Below, in pieces: positions 1-6,566 of a stretch of 18,270 nt of DNA (the stretch's first letter is position 1; each line of letters begins with the position of its first letter). The position numbers were made by a program, and so were the translations under genes. The stretch spans positions 1 to 18,270 of the forward strand of contig CAYNOS010000044.1 of assembly GCA_964398985.1 (NCBI GenBank), written 5' to 3'. The notes beneath the pieces are model-generated. The model had not been told where the DNA came from. It saw only the letters and a list, made by a program, of their open reading frames with translations, and did no database searches. The DNA is from CAYMRL01 sp964398985 (GTDB lineage: Bacteria; Deinococcota; Deinococci; Deinococcales; Trueperaceae).

Positions 1-829
1 GGTCGGCGTTGTCGCGTTTGGAGTGCGAGACGTCGCGGACCAGGCCGTAGACGGCGGTGATGCCGGCCTCCTCGCTGCGCCAACCCTGAGTGGCGAAGTC
101 CTCGACCCACACGACCTGACCGCCATGCGAGACGAGGCGGTACTGATCGGCGCGCTTGGCTTGCTCGCGCAGTACGCCCAGGCGCTCGAGGTAGCCGCCG
201 CGATCGTCGGGATGCACGAAGCGCTCGAGGCCGGAGGCGCTGAGGTCGGCCGTGGAGTATCCGGTCAACTGCGTGAAGGCATCGGAGGACCAGATCAGCT
301 CGTGGCGTCCGTCATCGTGCAGCAGCAGGCCGTAGTTGAAGAAGCGACCGTCGCCGTCGTGACTCGACACCAGGTCGCGGATGAGGTCTTGCGCGGCCGA
401 GGCGTGAACCGCCCCGCTGACGTCGTGCAGCACGCTGATGACGTGGGTGACACGGTCGCCGTGGGCGACCAAGGGGTAGTGGCGCTGTTCGCACCAGAAC
501 AGCTCGCCTTTCGACCGGTAGGCGCGCAGGACAGCCGTCGTGCTGCGCCCGTTGGCCACGGCCTCGGCGAGGGCGTCCGGGCCCTGCCTGGAGTCGTCCT
601 TGAGCAGGAATCCGAGCGCTCGGCCGCGCAACTCGGCGGCGGGGTAGCCGGTCAGGGCGGCGAGTTCCGGGCTCGCGTAGACGATGGGCTGTCCGGTTTC
701 GAGGACGTCGCTGACCGCGTAGCTCTCGCCATGGAACATGCGCCTGGCGGTCTGCAACACCTCGCCCGTCGGTCCCCCCTCGTCGCCCGGCAGTTCGACT
801 CCCTGTGTGGACCGTCGTCCCGTGTTCAT
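1..829 (-). CDS. PAS-domain sensor protein, N-terminal part (two PAS domains; first is LOV-like), truncated by window edge
   Basis: The minus-strand frame starting with ATG at 827-829 stays open for 276 codons to the window edge, so the C-terminal output domain is not visible. A GGGAG ribosome site lies 4 nt before the ATG. Residues about 45-137 form a PAS domain with LOV-like landmarks: PIVYASP at 48-54, LTGYP at 59-63, YRSKGELFW at 104-112 and ITHV-like/LHDV ends near 127-137. The position of the photoactive cysteine in the LOV motif GRNCRFLQ is leucine here (GRALGFLL, 69-76), so blue-light adduct chemistry is unlikely. A second PAS domain covers about 165-270 (LTGYSTADL at 188-196, HPDD at 206-209, a closing VRDVS). 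Such proteins usually end in a histidine kinase, GGDEF or EAL domain; which one cannot be told. It is transcribed in the same direction as the metal-uptake operon, 86 bp beyond its end. Confidence 0.85.
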   Translation of the reverse strand, partial: MNTGRRSTQGVELPGDEGGPTGEVLQTARRMFHGESYAVSDVLETGQPIVYASPELAALTGYPAAELRGRALGFLLKDDSRQGPDALAEAVANGRSTTAVLRAYRSKGELFWCEQRHYPLVAHGDRVTHVISVLHDVSGAVHASAAQDLIRDLVSSHDGDGRFFNYGLLLHDDGRHELIWSSDAFTQLTGYSTADLSASGLERFVHPDDRGGYLERLGVLREQAKRADQYRLVSHGGQVVWVEDFATQGWRSEEAGITAVYGLVRDVSHSKRDNAD

Positions 830-887
830 TGGGCTCCCATACTCGTGCTGCCCGGCACGCTATCACGAGACCCAAGGCGTCGCGTAT

Positions 888-897
888 GACATATGTC
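888..897. promoter_or_regulatory. Perfect 10-bp palindrome GACATATGTC upstream of the PAS gene
   Basis: GACATATGTC is fully self-complementary and sits in the 86-bp gap between the mntD stop and the PAS gene, about 60 bp upstream of that gene's ATG. It is one of the few AT-rich spots in the gap. It could be an operator for the PAS gene. No convincing -35/-10 pair or Rho-independent terminator was found in this gap. Confidence 0.25.
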
Positions 898-915
898 GCG
901 GCCTTGGCGGCCTGG

Positions 916-1788
916 TCAGGTACCGGCCGCGGCGAGCTTCCTGGCTCGCCAGACGGTCAACGCCACCGCGGCTGCCAAGAAGACCCCGGTGAGCGACGCC
1001 ATCGTGCCCCCGATCGACACGTCGAGGCTGACCGCCAGCGGGTAACCGCCCATCGCCGCGGCCACCGCCACCGCAACGGCAACGCCCAGCATGCCGGGCA
1101 AGCGCCCGCTGAGCAGTCGGCCGGTCACCGCGGGCACGATGGCGAACGCCACGAACATCACGACGCCGACGGCGTCCAAGGCGGCCACCGCGGTCACCGA
1201 TGTGAGGCCCAGCAGCAGCGCGGTGCTCAGCCGCGGCCTCAGCCCCTGGATGGTCGCGAGCACCGGGTCGAAAGCCGCCGCGGTCAGCTGCTTTCTCAGC
1301 AGCGTCACGAAGGCGAGATTGATGGCGAACACGACCGCCAGCGTCAGCGTCGCGCGCGGCACGGGTACTCCGAACACCGGTACGGTGTCGAGCCACACGA
1401 ACCCGATCTCGCCGAGAAGGACCGTGTGGGCGTCGACGTGGGCGTCGCGCGCGAAGAGGCTGAGCAGCAGGATCCCAAGGGCGAAGAACGCCGGGAAGAC
1501 GAGTGCCGTGGCGGCGTCGCGCTTGAGCTTGCCGCTCGCCGCCAGGGCTCCGGTGACGCCGACGGTGAGGAACCCGGTGAGGCCGGCTCCCAGCAACTGG
1601 AGGGGTCCGCTGGCCTGCCCCGACAGCAGGAACGTCACGGCGATGCCGAGCACGATGCCGTGGCTGATCGCGTCGGTGAGCATCGCTTGCCCTCTGACGA
1701 CCAGGAAGGTCCCGAGCAGAGCGATCGAGCCCGCCGCCAGCATGCCGGTGAGGGTGATAACGAAGCCGATGTCGTCGAAGACCGTCAC
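916..1788 (-). CDS. mntD: Metal (probably Mn) ABC transporter permease, second subunit
   Basis: This is a 290-residue, strongly hydrophobic inner-membrane protein of the ABC-3 (TroC/TroD, MntC/MntD, ZnuB) permease family, with about eight predicted membrane segments. Family features seen are the N-terminal stretch around QAMLTDAISHG (34-44) and the motif HTVLLGEIGFV (121-131), characteristic of TroD/MntD-type subunits. The GTG start at 1786-1788 overlaps the upstream permease stop as GTGA, which indicates translational coupling. The open frame extends further upstream, but that part is arginine-rich and antisense-like, so it was excluded. The subunit should pair with MntC to form the channel driven by MntB. 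Family membership is firm; Mn rather than Zn or Fe is inferred from the neighbouring MntR. Confidence 0.9.
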   Translation of the reverse strand: MTVFDDIGFVITLTGMLAAGSIALLGTFLVVRGQAMLTDAISHGIVLGIAVTFLLSGQASGPLQLLGAGLTGFLTVGVTGALAASGKLKRDAATALVFPAFFALGILLLSLFARDAHVDAHTVLLGEIGFVWLDTVPVFGVPVPRATLTLAVVFAINLAFVTLLRKQLTAAAFDPVLATIQGLRPRLSTALLLGLTSVTAVAALDAVGVVMFVAFAIVPAVTGRLLSGRLPGMLGVAVAVAVAAAMGGYPLAVSLDVSIGGTMASLTGVFLAAAVALTVWRARKLAAAGT

Positions 1789-2639
1789 GATTCGGCCACC
1801 GCCACCCTCTGCGGGCTCAGGGCTATCGAGGCGAACGCCACCGCCGAAGCCACCACCACGACCAGCGGACCGGTGGCGAGCCCCGGCGCCAGGGCGCTGC
1901 CGACGGCGCCCACGACCGCCGAGAGGGCGCCGATCGCGCCGGCGAGCACGAACATCGACCCGAGGTCCTTGGTCCACTGCCTGGCGGCCACGGCGGGCGC
2001 GACCACCAGCGCCGACATCAGCACCACCCCGACGAACTGCAGGCCGATGACGATGCTCACCGCCAGCAGGCCGGTCAGCAGCGCTTCGACCACGCCGACC
2101 CTGAGGCCGCCCGCGCTGGCGTACACGGGATCGAAGGTGACCAGCTTGAGTTGCTTCCAGAACAGGGCGACGAGCAGGAACGAAGCGACCGCCACGCCAC
2201 CGATCAGCCACAGGTCGGACCTGAGGGTGGCGGCTGCCTGACCGAAGAGGAAGGTGTCGAGCCCGGCGTGCCCCGCGCCCGGAAGCCGCTGCACCAGCGA
2301 CAGCAACACCGCGCCGAGGGCGAAGCCCAGGCTCAGCGACGCGCCGAGCGCAGCTTCGAGCTTGACCTTGGCGACCTTCCTGAGGAAGCCGGCCAGCAGG
2401 GCCGCGACCAGGCCGGTCGCCAATGCTCCCGCCAGCAGCGCTGCAAGGTCGCGAGAGCCGGCCAGCAGGTAACCTCCCACGACGCCCGGCAACGCAGCGT
2501 GCGCCAGGGTGTCAGCGAGGAGGCTCTGGCGCCGGAGCACCGCGAAGGTGCCGAGGGCGCCGGAGCACGCTCCCAGCAGCGCGGAGCCAACCATCACGGT
2601 CAGCACCGTCGCGTCGGTCAGCAAGGCAGCGAGGTTCAT
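1785..2639 (-). CDS. mntC: Metal (probably Mn) ABC transporter permease, first subunit
   Basis: This 284-residue polytopic membrane protein belongs to the ABC-3 metal permease family. Visible family motifs are SLLADTLAHAALPG (39-52), the conserved cytoplasmic loop and helix of these permeases, and AGLDTFLFGQAA (125-136), typical of TroC/MntC-type subunits. Start ATG at 2637-2639 overlaps the ATPase stop as ATGA, and its own stop overlaps the next permease start as GTGA. A longer open frame upstream of this ATG is antisense to the ATPase C-terminus, rich in Arg and Pro, and was rejected. It likely forms a heterodimeric channel with MntD and receives metal from the periplasmic binding protein MntA. 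Confidence 0.9.
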   Translation of the reverse strand: MNLAALLTDATVLTVMVGSALLGACSGALGTFAVLRRQSLLADTLAHAALPGVVGGYLLAGSRDLAALLAGALATGLVAALLAGFLRKVAKVKLEAALGASLSLGFALGAVLLSLVQRLPGAGHAGLDTFLFGQAAATLRSDLWLIGGVAVASFLLVALFWKQLKLVTFDPVYASAGGLRVGVVEALLTGLLAVSIVIGLQFVGVVLMSALVVAPAVAARQWTKDLGSMFVLAGAIGALSAVVGAVGSALAPGLATGPLVVVVASAVAFASIALSPQRVAVAES

Positions 2640-3442
2640 CCGGCCGCCGTCGTGCTGCCCTTGGCGGCTGCGCTCGTCTTGTCGGCGCCGCGGGGCGGGC
2701 GGCCGGGATCGACCATGCCCACCGGCGGGCGCGGCAGGTGGCCGCCGTATGCGCGCTGGAGGTTCTCGAGCGTGTAGGTTTCTGTAAGCGGTCCCTGCGC
2801 GATCAGTTGCACGTTCAGCAGCGCGAGCCACTCGAAGTAGTCGCCAAGGGTGCTGAGGTCGTGATGCACCGCCAGCACGGTCTTGCCCTCGTCACGCAGA
2901 CGCATCAGCACGCGCACCAGTGCCTCTTCGCTGACCGCGTCGACGCCGGCCAGCGGTTCGTCGAGAAGGTAGAGGTCGGCGTCCTGCGCCAACGCCCGCG
3001 CCAGGAACACACGCTGCTGTTGGCCGCCGGAAAGTTGCCCGATCTGGCGGGCCGCGAAGGCGGCCATGCCGGTCTCGAAGAGGGCTGCCAGAGCGCGTTC
3101 ACGCTCGGCGCGTCCGGGCCGACCGAAGAGCCCCAGGCGGCGGTAGAGGCCCATGACCACGACGTCGAGCGCGGTGGCCGGGAAGTCCCAGTCGATCGCT
3201 GAGCGCTGCGGCACGTAGCCGACCCGGTGACGGGCCTTCGCCACGCTCTCGCCGAACAGCAGGGCCTCACCTCTGCCTGGAGTGATCAGGCCCAGCACGG
3301 CCTTCACCAGAGTGCTCTTGCCGGCGCCGTTGGGGCCGACGATGGCGCCCATGACGCCGGCCGGCATGTTCAGGTTCACGCCCTGCAGGGCGGGCGTCCC
3401 TTGGTAGGCGACGCCGAGGTCGCGGGTCGCCAGAGCTGTCAT
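2636..3442 (-). CDS. mntB: Metal (probably Mn) ABC transporter ATP-binding protein
   Basis: This 268-residue cytoplasmic ATPase energises the importer. It has Walker A GPNGAGKST (36-44), a Q-loop region YVPQRSAIDWDFP (76-88) that is the hallmark of the Mn/Zn/Fe TroB/MntB ATPases, the signature LSGGQ (137-141), Walker B YLLDEP (158-163) and a switch histidine near 194 (VHHD). Length is slightly above the family norm because of a Pro/Gly/Ala-rich tail after about residue 235. The ATG at 3440-3442 overlaps the mntA stop as ATGA. Order mntA-B-C-D with tight overlaps matches known troABCD and mntABCD operons. All catalytic motifs are intact. Confidence 0.93.
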   Translation of the reverse strand: MTALATRDLGVAYQGTPALQGVNLNMPAGVMGAIVGPNGAGKSTLVKAVLGLITPGRGEALLFGESVAKARHRVGYVPQRSAIDWDFPATALDVVVMGLYRRLGLFGRPGRAERERALAALFETGMAAFAARQIGQLSGGQQQRVFLARALAQDADLYLLDEPLAGVDAVSEEALVRVLMRLRDEGKTVLAVHHDLSTLGDYFEWLALLNVQLIAQGPLTETYTLENLQRAYGGHLPRPPVGMVDPGRPPRGADKTSAAAKGSTTAAG

Positions 3443-4551
3443 CGGCCCTCCTCACTTGCCGCTGAGAGCGTGCTGACGGGCTCGTACCCCCAGCGCTCCT
3501 GCCAGGCCGCGACCGCCGCGGGTAGTGGACCTGGCGTCCCTCCCAGACCCGCGACGATCTCGACGACGTCGTGAACGAACATCCCGATGTAGGTGCCCTG
3601 TGGGGTGTCGCCGGCACCGAGCGCGTCGGCGTAGAGTGCCGGACCGATCGCGACGTCCGCTCCGCCGCGTTGGCGCACGCCTTCGCGCACCGCCTGGATG
3701 GTCCTCGGGTTGATGGTCGACTCCACGAACAGCATCGGCACCTCGCGCTCGACGACGGCGTCGATCACGCGCCTGACGTCGGCAACCGCCGCCTCCGACT
3801 CGGTGCTGACACCCTGGACCCCGACGACCTCGACCCCGTAGGCGCGCCCGAAGTACTTGAACGCGTCGTGAGCCGTCACCAGCACGCGCTGCTGCTCCGG
3901 CACGCTGGTGAAAGCGGTCTCGGCCCAGGCGTGAAGCGCGAGGAGTTGCGCTTCGAGCTCGGCGGCGCGCTCGGCCGCCGCGTCCGAGCAGGCCGGATCG
4001 AACCCGGTGCTGGCGGCCAGCTCGCGAGCGATGAACCCAGGCACCCGGGACCACAGCGAGGCATCGAGCCACACGTGGGGGTCGACTACCTTGCCGAAGT
4101 CGCCGGCGATCAGCTCGTCGTCGGCTATGACGCCCTCGGAGACGGCCACAGCTCGCGCCCGCCCCGAGACCGCGTCGAGCACTTCGGACAGTCGGCCCTC
4201 GAGCTGCAGTCCGCCGTAGAGCACCAGGTCCGCGTCCCGCAGGGCGCGGACGTCGCCGGCGCTGGCGCGGTACAGGTGTGGGTCGCTACCGGGACCCATC
4301 ATCACCGTGACGGCGGCGCACTCCCCTGCCACCACGGCCGCCAGGTCGCCGATCATGCCGACGGTGGCGACCACCCGCAATGGCTGTGGCGGCTGCTGTG
4401 CATGAACCCCGCTGGCGAGTGATGCTGCCGTCAGCAGCAGGAGCCAGAGGGCCGGCCGCGGTAGTCCCAAGCGGCGTAGACCTCGTTCCTGACGCCACTT
4501 GATCGTCTGCATTGCCGTTCTCCGCCGGAGCGCGCCGTTCCGGTTCTTCAT
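3439..4551 (-). CDS. mntA: Periplasmic metal-binding protein of the TroA/MntA family
   Basis: This 370-residue cluster A-I substrate-binding protein delivers metal to MntBCD. Four expected ligands are visible: His92 (SDPHLY), His159 (DPHVW), His228 (TAHDAFKYF) and Asp309 (LYADALG). The third ligand is His, as in Treponema TroA, rather than the Glu of PsaA-type Mn proteins, and there is no His-rich loop as in ZnuA. Residues about 32-51 form the hydrophobic core and cleavage region of a signal peptide ending VHA-QQ. No lipobox cysteine is present, so a soluble periplasmic protein is expected. Two starts are possible: ATG at 4549-4551 preceded by AGGAAGGA, and ATG at 4510-4512 preceded by GGAG at 7 nt, which gives a more usual 38-residue signal peptide. 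It is the first gene of the operon and has its own promoter upstream. Confidence 0.9.
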   Translation of the reverse strand: MKNRNGALRRRTAMQTIKWRQERGLRRLGLPRPALWLLLLTAASLASGVHAQQPPQPLRVVATVGMIGDLAAVVAGECAAVTVMMGPGSDPHLYRASAGDVRALRDADLVLYGGLQLEGRLSEVLDAVSGRARAVAVSEGVIADDELIAGDFGKVVDPHVWLDASLWSRVPGFIARELAASTGFDPACSDAAAERAAELEAQLLALHAWAETAFTSVPEQQRVLVTAHDAFKYFGRAYGVEVVGVQGVSTESEAAVADVRRVIDAVVEREVPMLFVESTINPRTIQAVREGVRQRGGADVAIGPALYADALGAGDTPQGTYIGMFVHDVVEIVAGLGGTPGPLPAAVAAWQERWGYEPVSTLSAASEEGR

Positions 4552-4571
4552 CCTGAAGTCCTTCCTGGGAA

Positions 4572-4590
4572 GTTCGCGAACCTACGGTTC
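4572..4590. repeat. Two overlapping inverted repeats in the mntA 5' leader
   Basis: GTTCGCGAAC (4572-4581) is a perfect palindrome. It shares its GAAC arm with a second inverted repeat, GAACC-TAC-GGTTC (4578-4590). Both lie between the predicted mntA transcription start (about 4601) and the mntA start codon. In RNA the two hairpins would be mutually exclusive; in DNA they could be a protein-binding site. No known riboswitch class is recognised. Confidence 0.4.
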
Positions 4591-4603
4591 ACGATTTCGC
4601 TTT

Positions 4604-4616
4604 GCCTAATTTAGAC
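4604..4616. promoter_or_regulatory. Putative MntR operator over the mntA -10 box
   Basis: GCCTAATTTAGAC contains CTAA-T-TTAG as an inverted repeat and covers the -10 hexamer of the mntA promoter. The GCCTAA half-site recurs over the mntR -10 box at 5373-5378. Position and shared sequence suggest repression by metal-bound MntR. This is inference; no binding data are available here. Confidence 0.55.
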
Positions 4617-4636
4617 GCGACGACCGTTCCTGTCAA
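4608..4636 (-). promoter_or_regulatory. Sigma-70-type promoter of the mntABCD operon
   Basis: On the minus strand a perfect -35 box TTGACA (4631-4636) is followed after exactly 17 bp by a -10 box TAAATT (4608-4613). The expected transcription start is near 4601, leaving a leader of about 50 nt to the first mntA ATG. It is the best-matching promoter in the window. Confidence 0.75.
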
Positions 4637-4645
4637 GCGTCGAGG

Positions 4646-4662
4646 CCAGGCTCTCAGCCCGG
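4646..4662 (-). terminator. Terminator-like hairpin after mntR
   Basis: Two bases after the mntR stop codon the minus strand reads CCGGGCT-GAG-AGCCTGG, a 7-bp stem (one G-U pair) with a 3-nt loop. It lies just upstream of the mntA -35 box and would separate mntR from the operon transcript. No U-tract follows, so it may be a weak terminator or only a stabilising 3' hairpin. Confidence 0.4.
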
Positions 4663-4664
4663 TT

Positions 4665-5372
4665 TCAGCGCACGCCGCCCAGCACCAGCGACGCCAGCTC
4701 GCGGGAGATGGCCATCTCGCGGCCCCCAGCCTTCAAGCGCAACAGGTGGCCGTGGGGCTCGCGTCCCACGACCTCGAGCTCGCAGCCCGGCTCGATGCCC
4801 AAACGCGCTAGGTACGCCAGCACCTCGCCGTCCTGCGTCAGCACCCGGTGAACCGTGAAGACCCGACCCTCGTCGGCCTCGACGAGCGGCTTGTCGGGGC
4901 CGTCGGGCAGGGTGCCGTCGCGACGCGGGATCGGATCGCCGTGGGGGTCGAACTGCGGCTGGCCGAGGTAGCGCGCCAGGCGCTCGGTGAAGCGCTCCGA
5001 CATCGTGTGCTCCATCAGCTCGGCCTCGTCATGGACCTCGTCCCAGCCGTACGCGAGGTCGCGGATCAGGAAGGTCTCGAGCAACCGGTGGCGCCGGATG
5101 AGACGCAGGGCCTCTGCCCTGCCCGCCCGGCTCAACCCCGCTCCCCGGTACGGCTGGTAGTCGACCAGACCGAGGCCGGCCAGCTTGCCGAGCATGCCGG
5201 TGACCGACGGCGCCGTGACGTCGAGTTCGCGGGCGATGTCGCCGGTCGACGCCACCCCGTTGCCGGCGATGTGCCAGATGGCCTTGAGGTAGTCGCCGAC
5301 GGCGGTCGATAGCGCGCCGGGTCCCGACGAGACGAGGGTGCTCTCCGAGGCTGCGTTCTCCGACTTAGTCAC
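4665..5372 (-). CDS. mntR: Manganese-responsive DtxR/MntR-family transcriptional regulator
   Basis: The 235-residue protein has an N-terminal winged helix (about 20-80, with TAPSVTGMLGKLAGLGLV as recognition region), a metal-binding dimerisation domain (about 82-142) and a C-terminal SH3-like FeoA-type domain (about 168-232). Ligand positions can be matched to family members: His95, Glu99 and His114 (ancillary site) and Glu118, Glu121, His122 with Asp27 (primary site). Glu118 stands where iron-sensing DtxR has Cys102; MntR has Glu there, so Mn is the likely co-repressor. The position matching B. subtilis MntR Glu11 is Lys30. The GTG start at 5370-5372 is preferred because a TATTGT -10 box ends 5 nt before it and the extended frame would run through the promoter into trxB. 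No Shine-Dalgarno is visible, so the mRNA may be leaderless. It presumably represses mntABCD and itself. Confidence 0.88.
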   Translation of the reverse strand: MTKSENAASESTLVSSGPGALSTAVGDYLKAIWHIAGNGVASTGDIARELDVTAPSVTGMLGKLAGLGLVDYQPYRGAGLSRAGRAEALRLIRRHRLLETFLIRDLAYGWDEVHDEAELMEHTMSERFTERLARYLGQPQFDPHGDPIPRRDGTLPDGPDKPLVEADEGRVFTVHRVLTQDGEVLAYLARLGIEPGCELEVVGREPHGHLLRLKAGGREMAISRELASLVLGGVR

Positions 5373-5386
5373 GCCTAACAATAGGC
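5365..5386. promoter_or_regulatory. Putative MntR autoregulatory operator over the mntR -10 box and start
   Basis: Two inverted repeats share one GCCTAA: TTAG-6-CTAA (5365-5378) and GCCTA-ACAA-TAGGC (5373-5386). Together they cover the mntR -10 box and GTG start codon. The GCCTAA element also occurs over the mntA -10 box at 4604-4609. Autorepression is inferred from this overlap. Confidence 0.5.
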
Positions 5387-5407
5387 TTGGTTCGCTCGCT
5401 CGCGCAA
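5378..5407 (-). promoter_or_regulatory. Candidate promoter of mntR, leaderless type
   Basis: The minus strand carries TATTGT (5378-5383), a TANNNT-type -10 box, with TTGCGC (5402-5407) 18 bp upstream as a partial -35. The -10 box ends 5 nt before the GTG start, so transcription should begin at or beside the start codon. Confidence 0.5.
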
Positions 5408-5465
5408 GTCTCGAGCCCGGTCCCTGGAGTCTCTCTGCCGACACGCGGGCCGTCCTGTCCGGTGA

Positions 5466-5471
5466 TATCTT
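5466..5471 (+). promoter_or_regulatory. Candidate -10 box of trxB, leaderless type
   Basis: TATCTT ends 7 nt before the ATG at 5479-5481, which would put the transcription start at or near that codon. No good -35 box is present 16-18 bp upstream, so support is modest. Confidence 0.35.
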
Positions 5472-5478
5472 CGTTCTC

Positions 5479-6540
5479 ATGGAGGACTCCGTGTCCCAGG
5501 ATTCAGCACGGCGCAAGGTGCGCCATCACGACGTCGTGATCGTCGGCGGCGGGCCGGCCGGCTTGACCGCCGGTCTCTACTCCGGTCGTGCGCAGCTGTC
5601 GACCGTCATCATCGAGAAGGGCGTGGTCGGCGGGCAGATCGCTCAGACCGAAGAGGTCGAGAACTATCCGGGCTTCCCCGAGGGCGTCAGCGGACCCGAG
5701 CTCTCGCACCGGATGGCCGAGCAAGCCAAGAAGTTCGGGGCGCTCATCGAGCACGACGAGGTGACCAAGGTCGAAACAGACCCTCAGGCCGGCTTCTGGG
5801 TCAGGGCGCGCGACGCCGACTACCACGCGCGCGCCGTTATCATCGCCGGCGGCGCCAATCCCCGCCTGCTGGGCGTGCCCGGCGAGGCCGAGTTCTACGG
5901 CCGTGGGGTTTCGACCTGCGCGACCTGCGACGGCTTCTTCTACCGCGGCAAGCGCGTCGTGGTGGTCGGGGGTGGCGATGCGGCGGTCGAAGAGGGCCTG
6001 TTCCTGACGAAGTTCGCCGCCCGGGTGACGCTGGTGCACCGCCGCGACGAGCTGCGTGCCCACAAGGCCGCGCAGGAACGCGCCTTCGCCAACCCCAAGA
6101 TGGACTTCATCTGGGACAGCATCGTCACCGAGGTCATGGGGGACGACGGCGTCGTCACCGGCGTCACCCTGCGAGATCTCAAGACCGGCCAGGAGTCGCA
6201 GCTCGCAACCGATGGTCTGTTCGTGTACATCGGCCACGAGCCGAACACCGACTACCTGCGCGGGTTCATAGCCCTCAGGGACAGCGGTTACGTCGACGTG
6301 CGCGAGGAGATCTACACCGACGTCGCTGGCGTGTTCGCTGCCGGGGACGTCTCTGACGAGGTCTATCGGCAGCTCGGAACCTCGGTCGGCGCCGGCACCA
6401 GGGCGGCCATGGCCGCCGAGCGCTGGTTGGCGGAGCGAGGTGACCTGGCCGGCCCACTGGTGGGCCTCGCCACCCCGCAGACGCAGGAGCAGGCTGAGGC
6501 AGACACGGTTACGGCCGCACCTCCTCTCTTCCTGCGCTGA
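5479..6540 (+). CDS. trxB: Thioredoxin reductase (NADPH, FAD-dependent)
   Basis: This is a 353-residue low-molecular-weight thioredoxin reductase, a cytoplasmic flavoenzyme that passes electrons from NADPH to thioredoxin. It shows the FAD-binding GGGPAG (23-28), redox-active CATC (147-150), NADPH-binding GGGDAA (164-169) with HRR (187-189) for the 2'-phosphate, and the C-terminal FAD motif AAGD (287-290) followed by the YRQLGTSVGAG region. All catalytic elements are intact. About 35 residues beyond the core form a variable tail. Two starts compete: ATG at 5479, matching a leaderless start, and GTG at 5491, which has a strong GGAGG site (5481-5485) five bases before it; the two differ by four residues. 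It is transcribed divergently from mntR and could supply redox protection alongside Mn uptake. Confidence 0.93.
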   Translation: MEDSVSQDSARRKVRHHDVVIVGGGPAGLTAGLYSGRAQLSTVIIEKGVVGGQIAQTEEVENYPGFPEGVSGPELSHRMAEQAKKFGALIEHDEVTKVETDPQAGFWVRARDADYHARAVIIAGGANPRLLGVPGEAEFYGRGVSTCATCDGFFYRGKRVVVVGGGDAAVEEGLFLTKFAARVTLVHRRDELRAHKAAQERAFANPKMDFIWDSIVTEVMGDDGVVTGVTLRDLKTGQESQLATDGLFVYIGHEPNTDYLRGFIALRDSGYVDVREEIYTDVAGVFAAGDVSDEVYRQLGTSVGAGTRAAMAAERWLAERGDLAGPLVGLATPQTQEQAEADTVTAAPPLFLR

Positions 6541-6566
6541 CCTGGCCGCCTCGGCGCGACCGACAC

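Noticed and set aside
312..875. A 187-codon minus-strand open frame over the PAS gene
   Set aside because: It is out of frame with the PAS protein and very Arg-rich. The PAS frame has recognisable domains and a ribosome site.
805..2241. A 478-codon plus-strand open frame
   Set aside because: It lies antisense to the two metal permeases and reads as low-complexity Arg/His/Gln/Glu; no family motif was seen.
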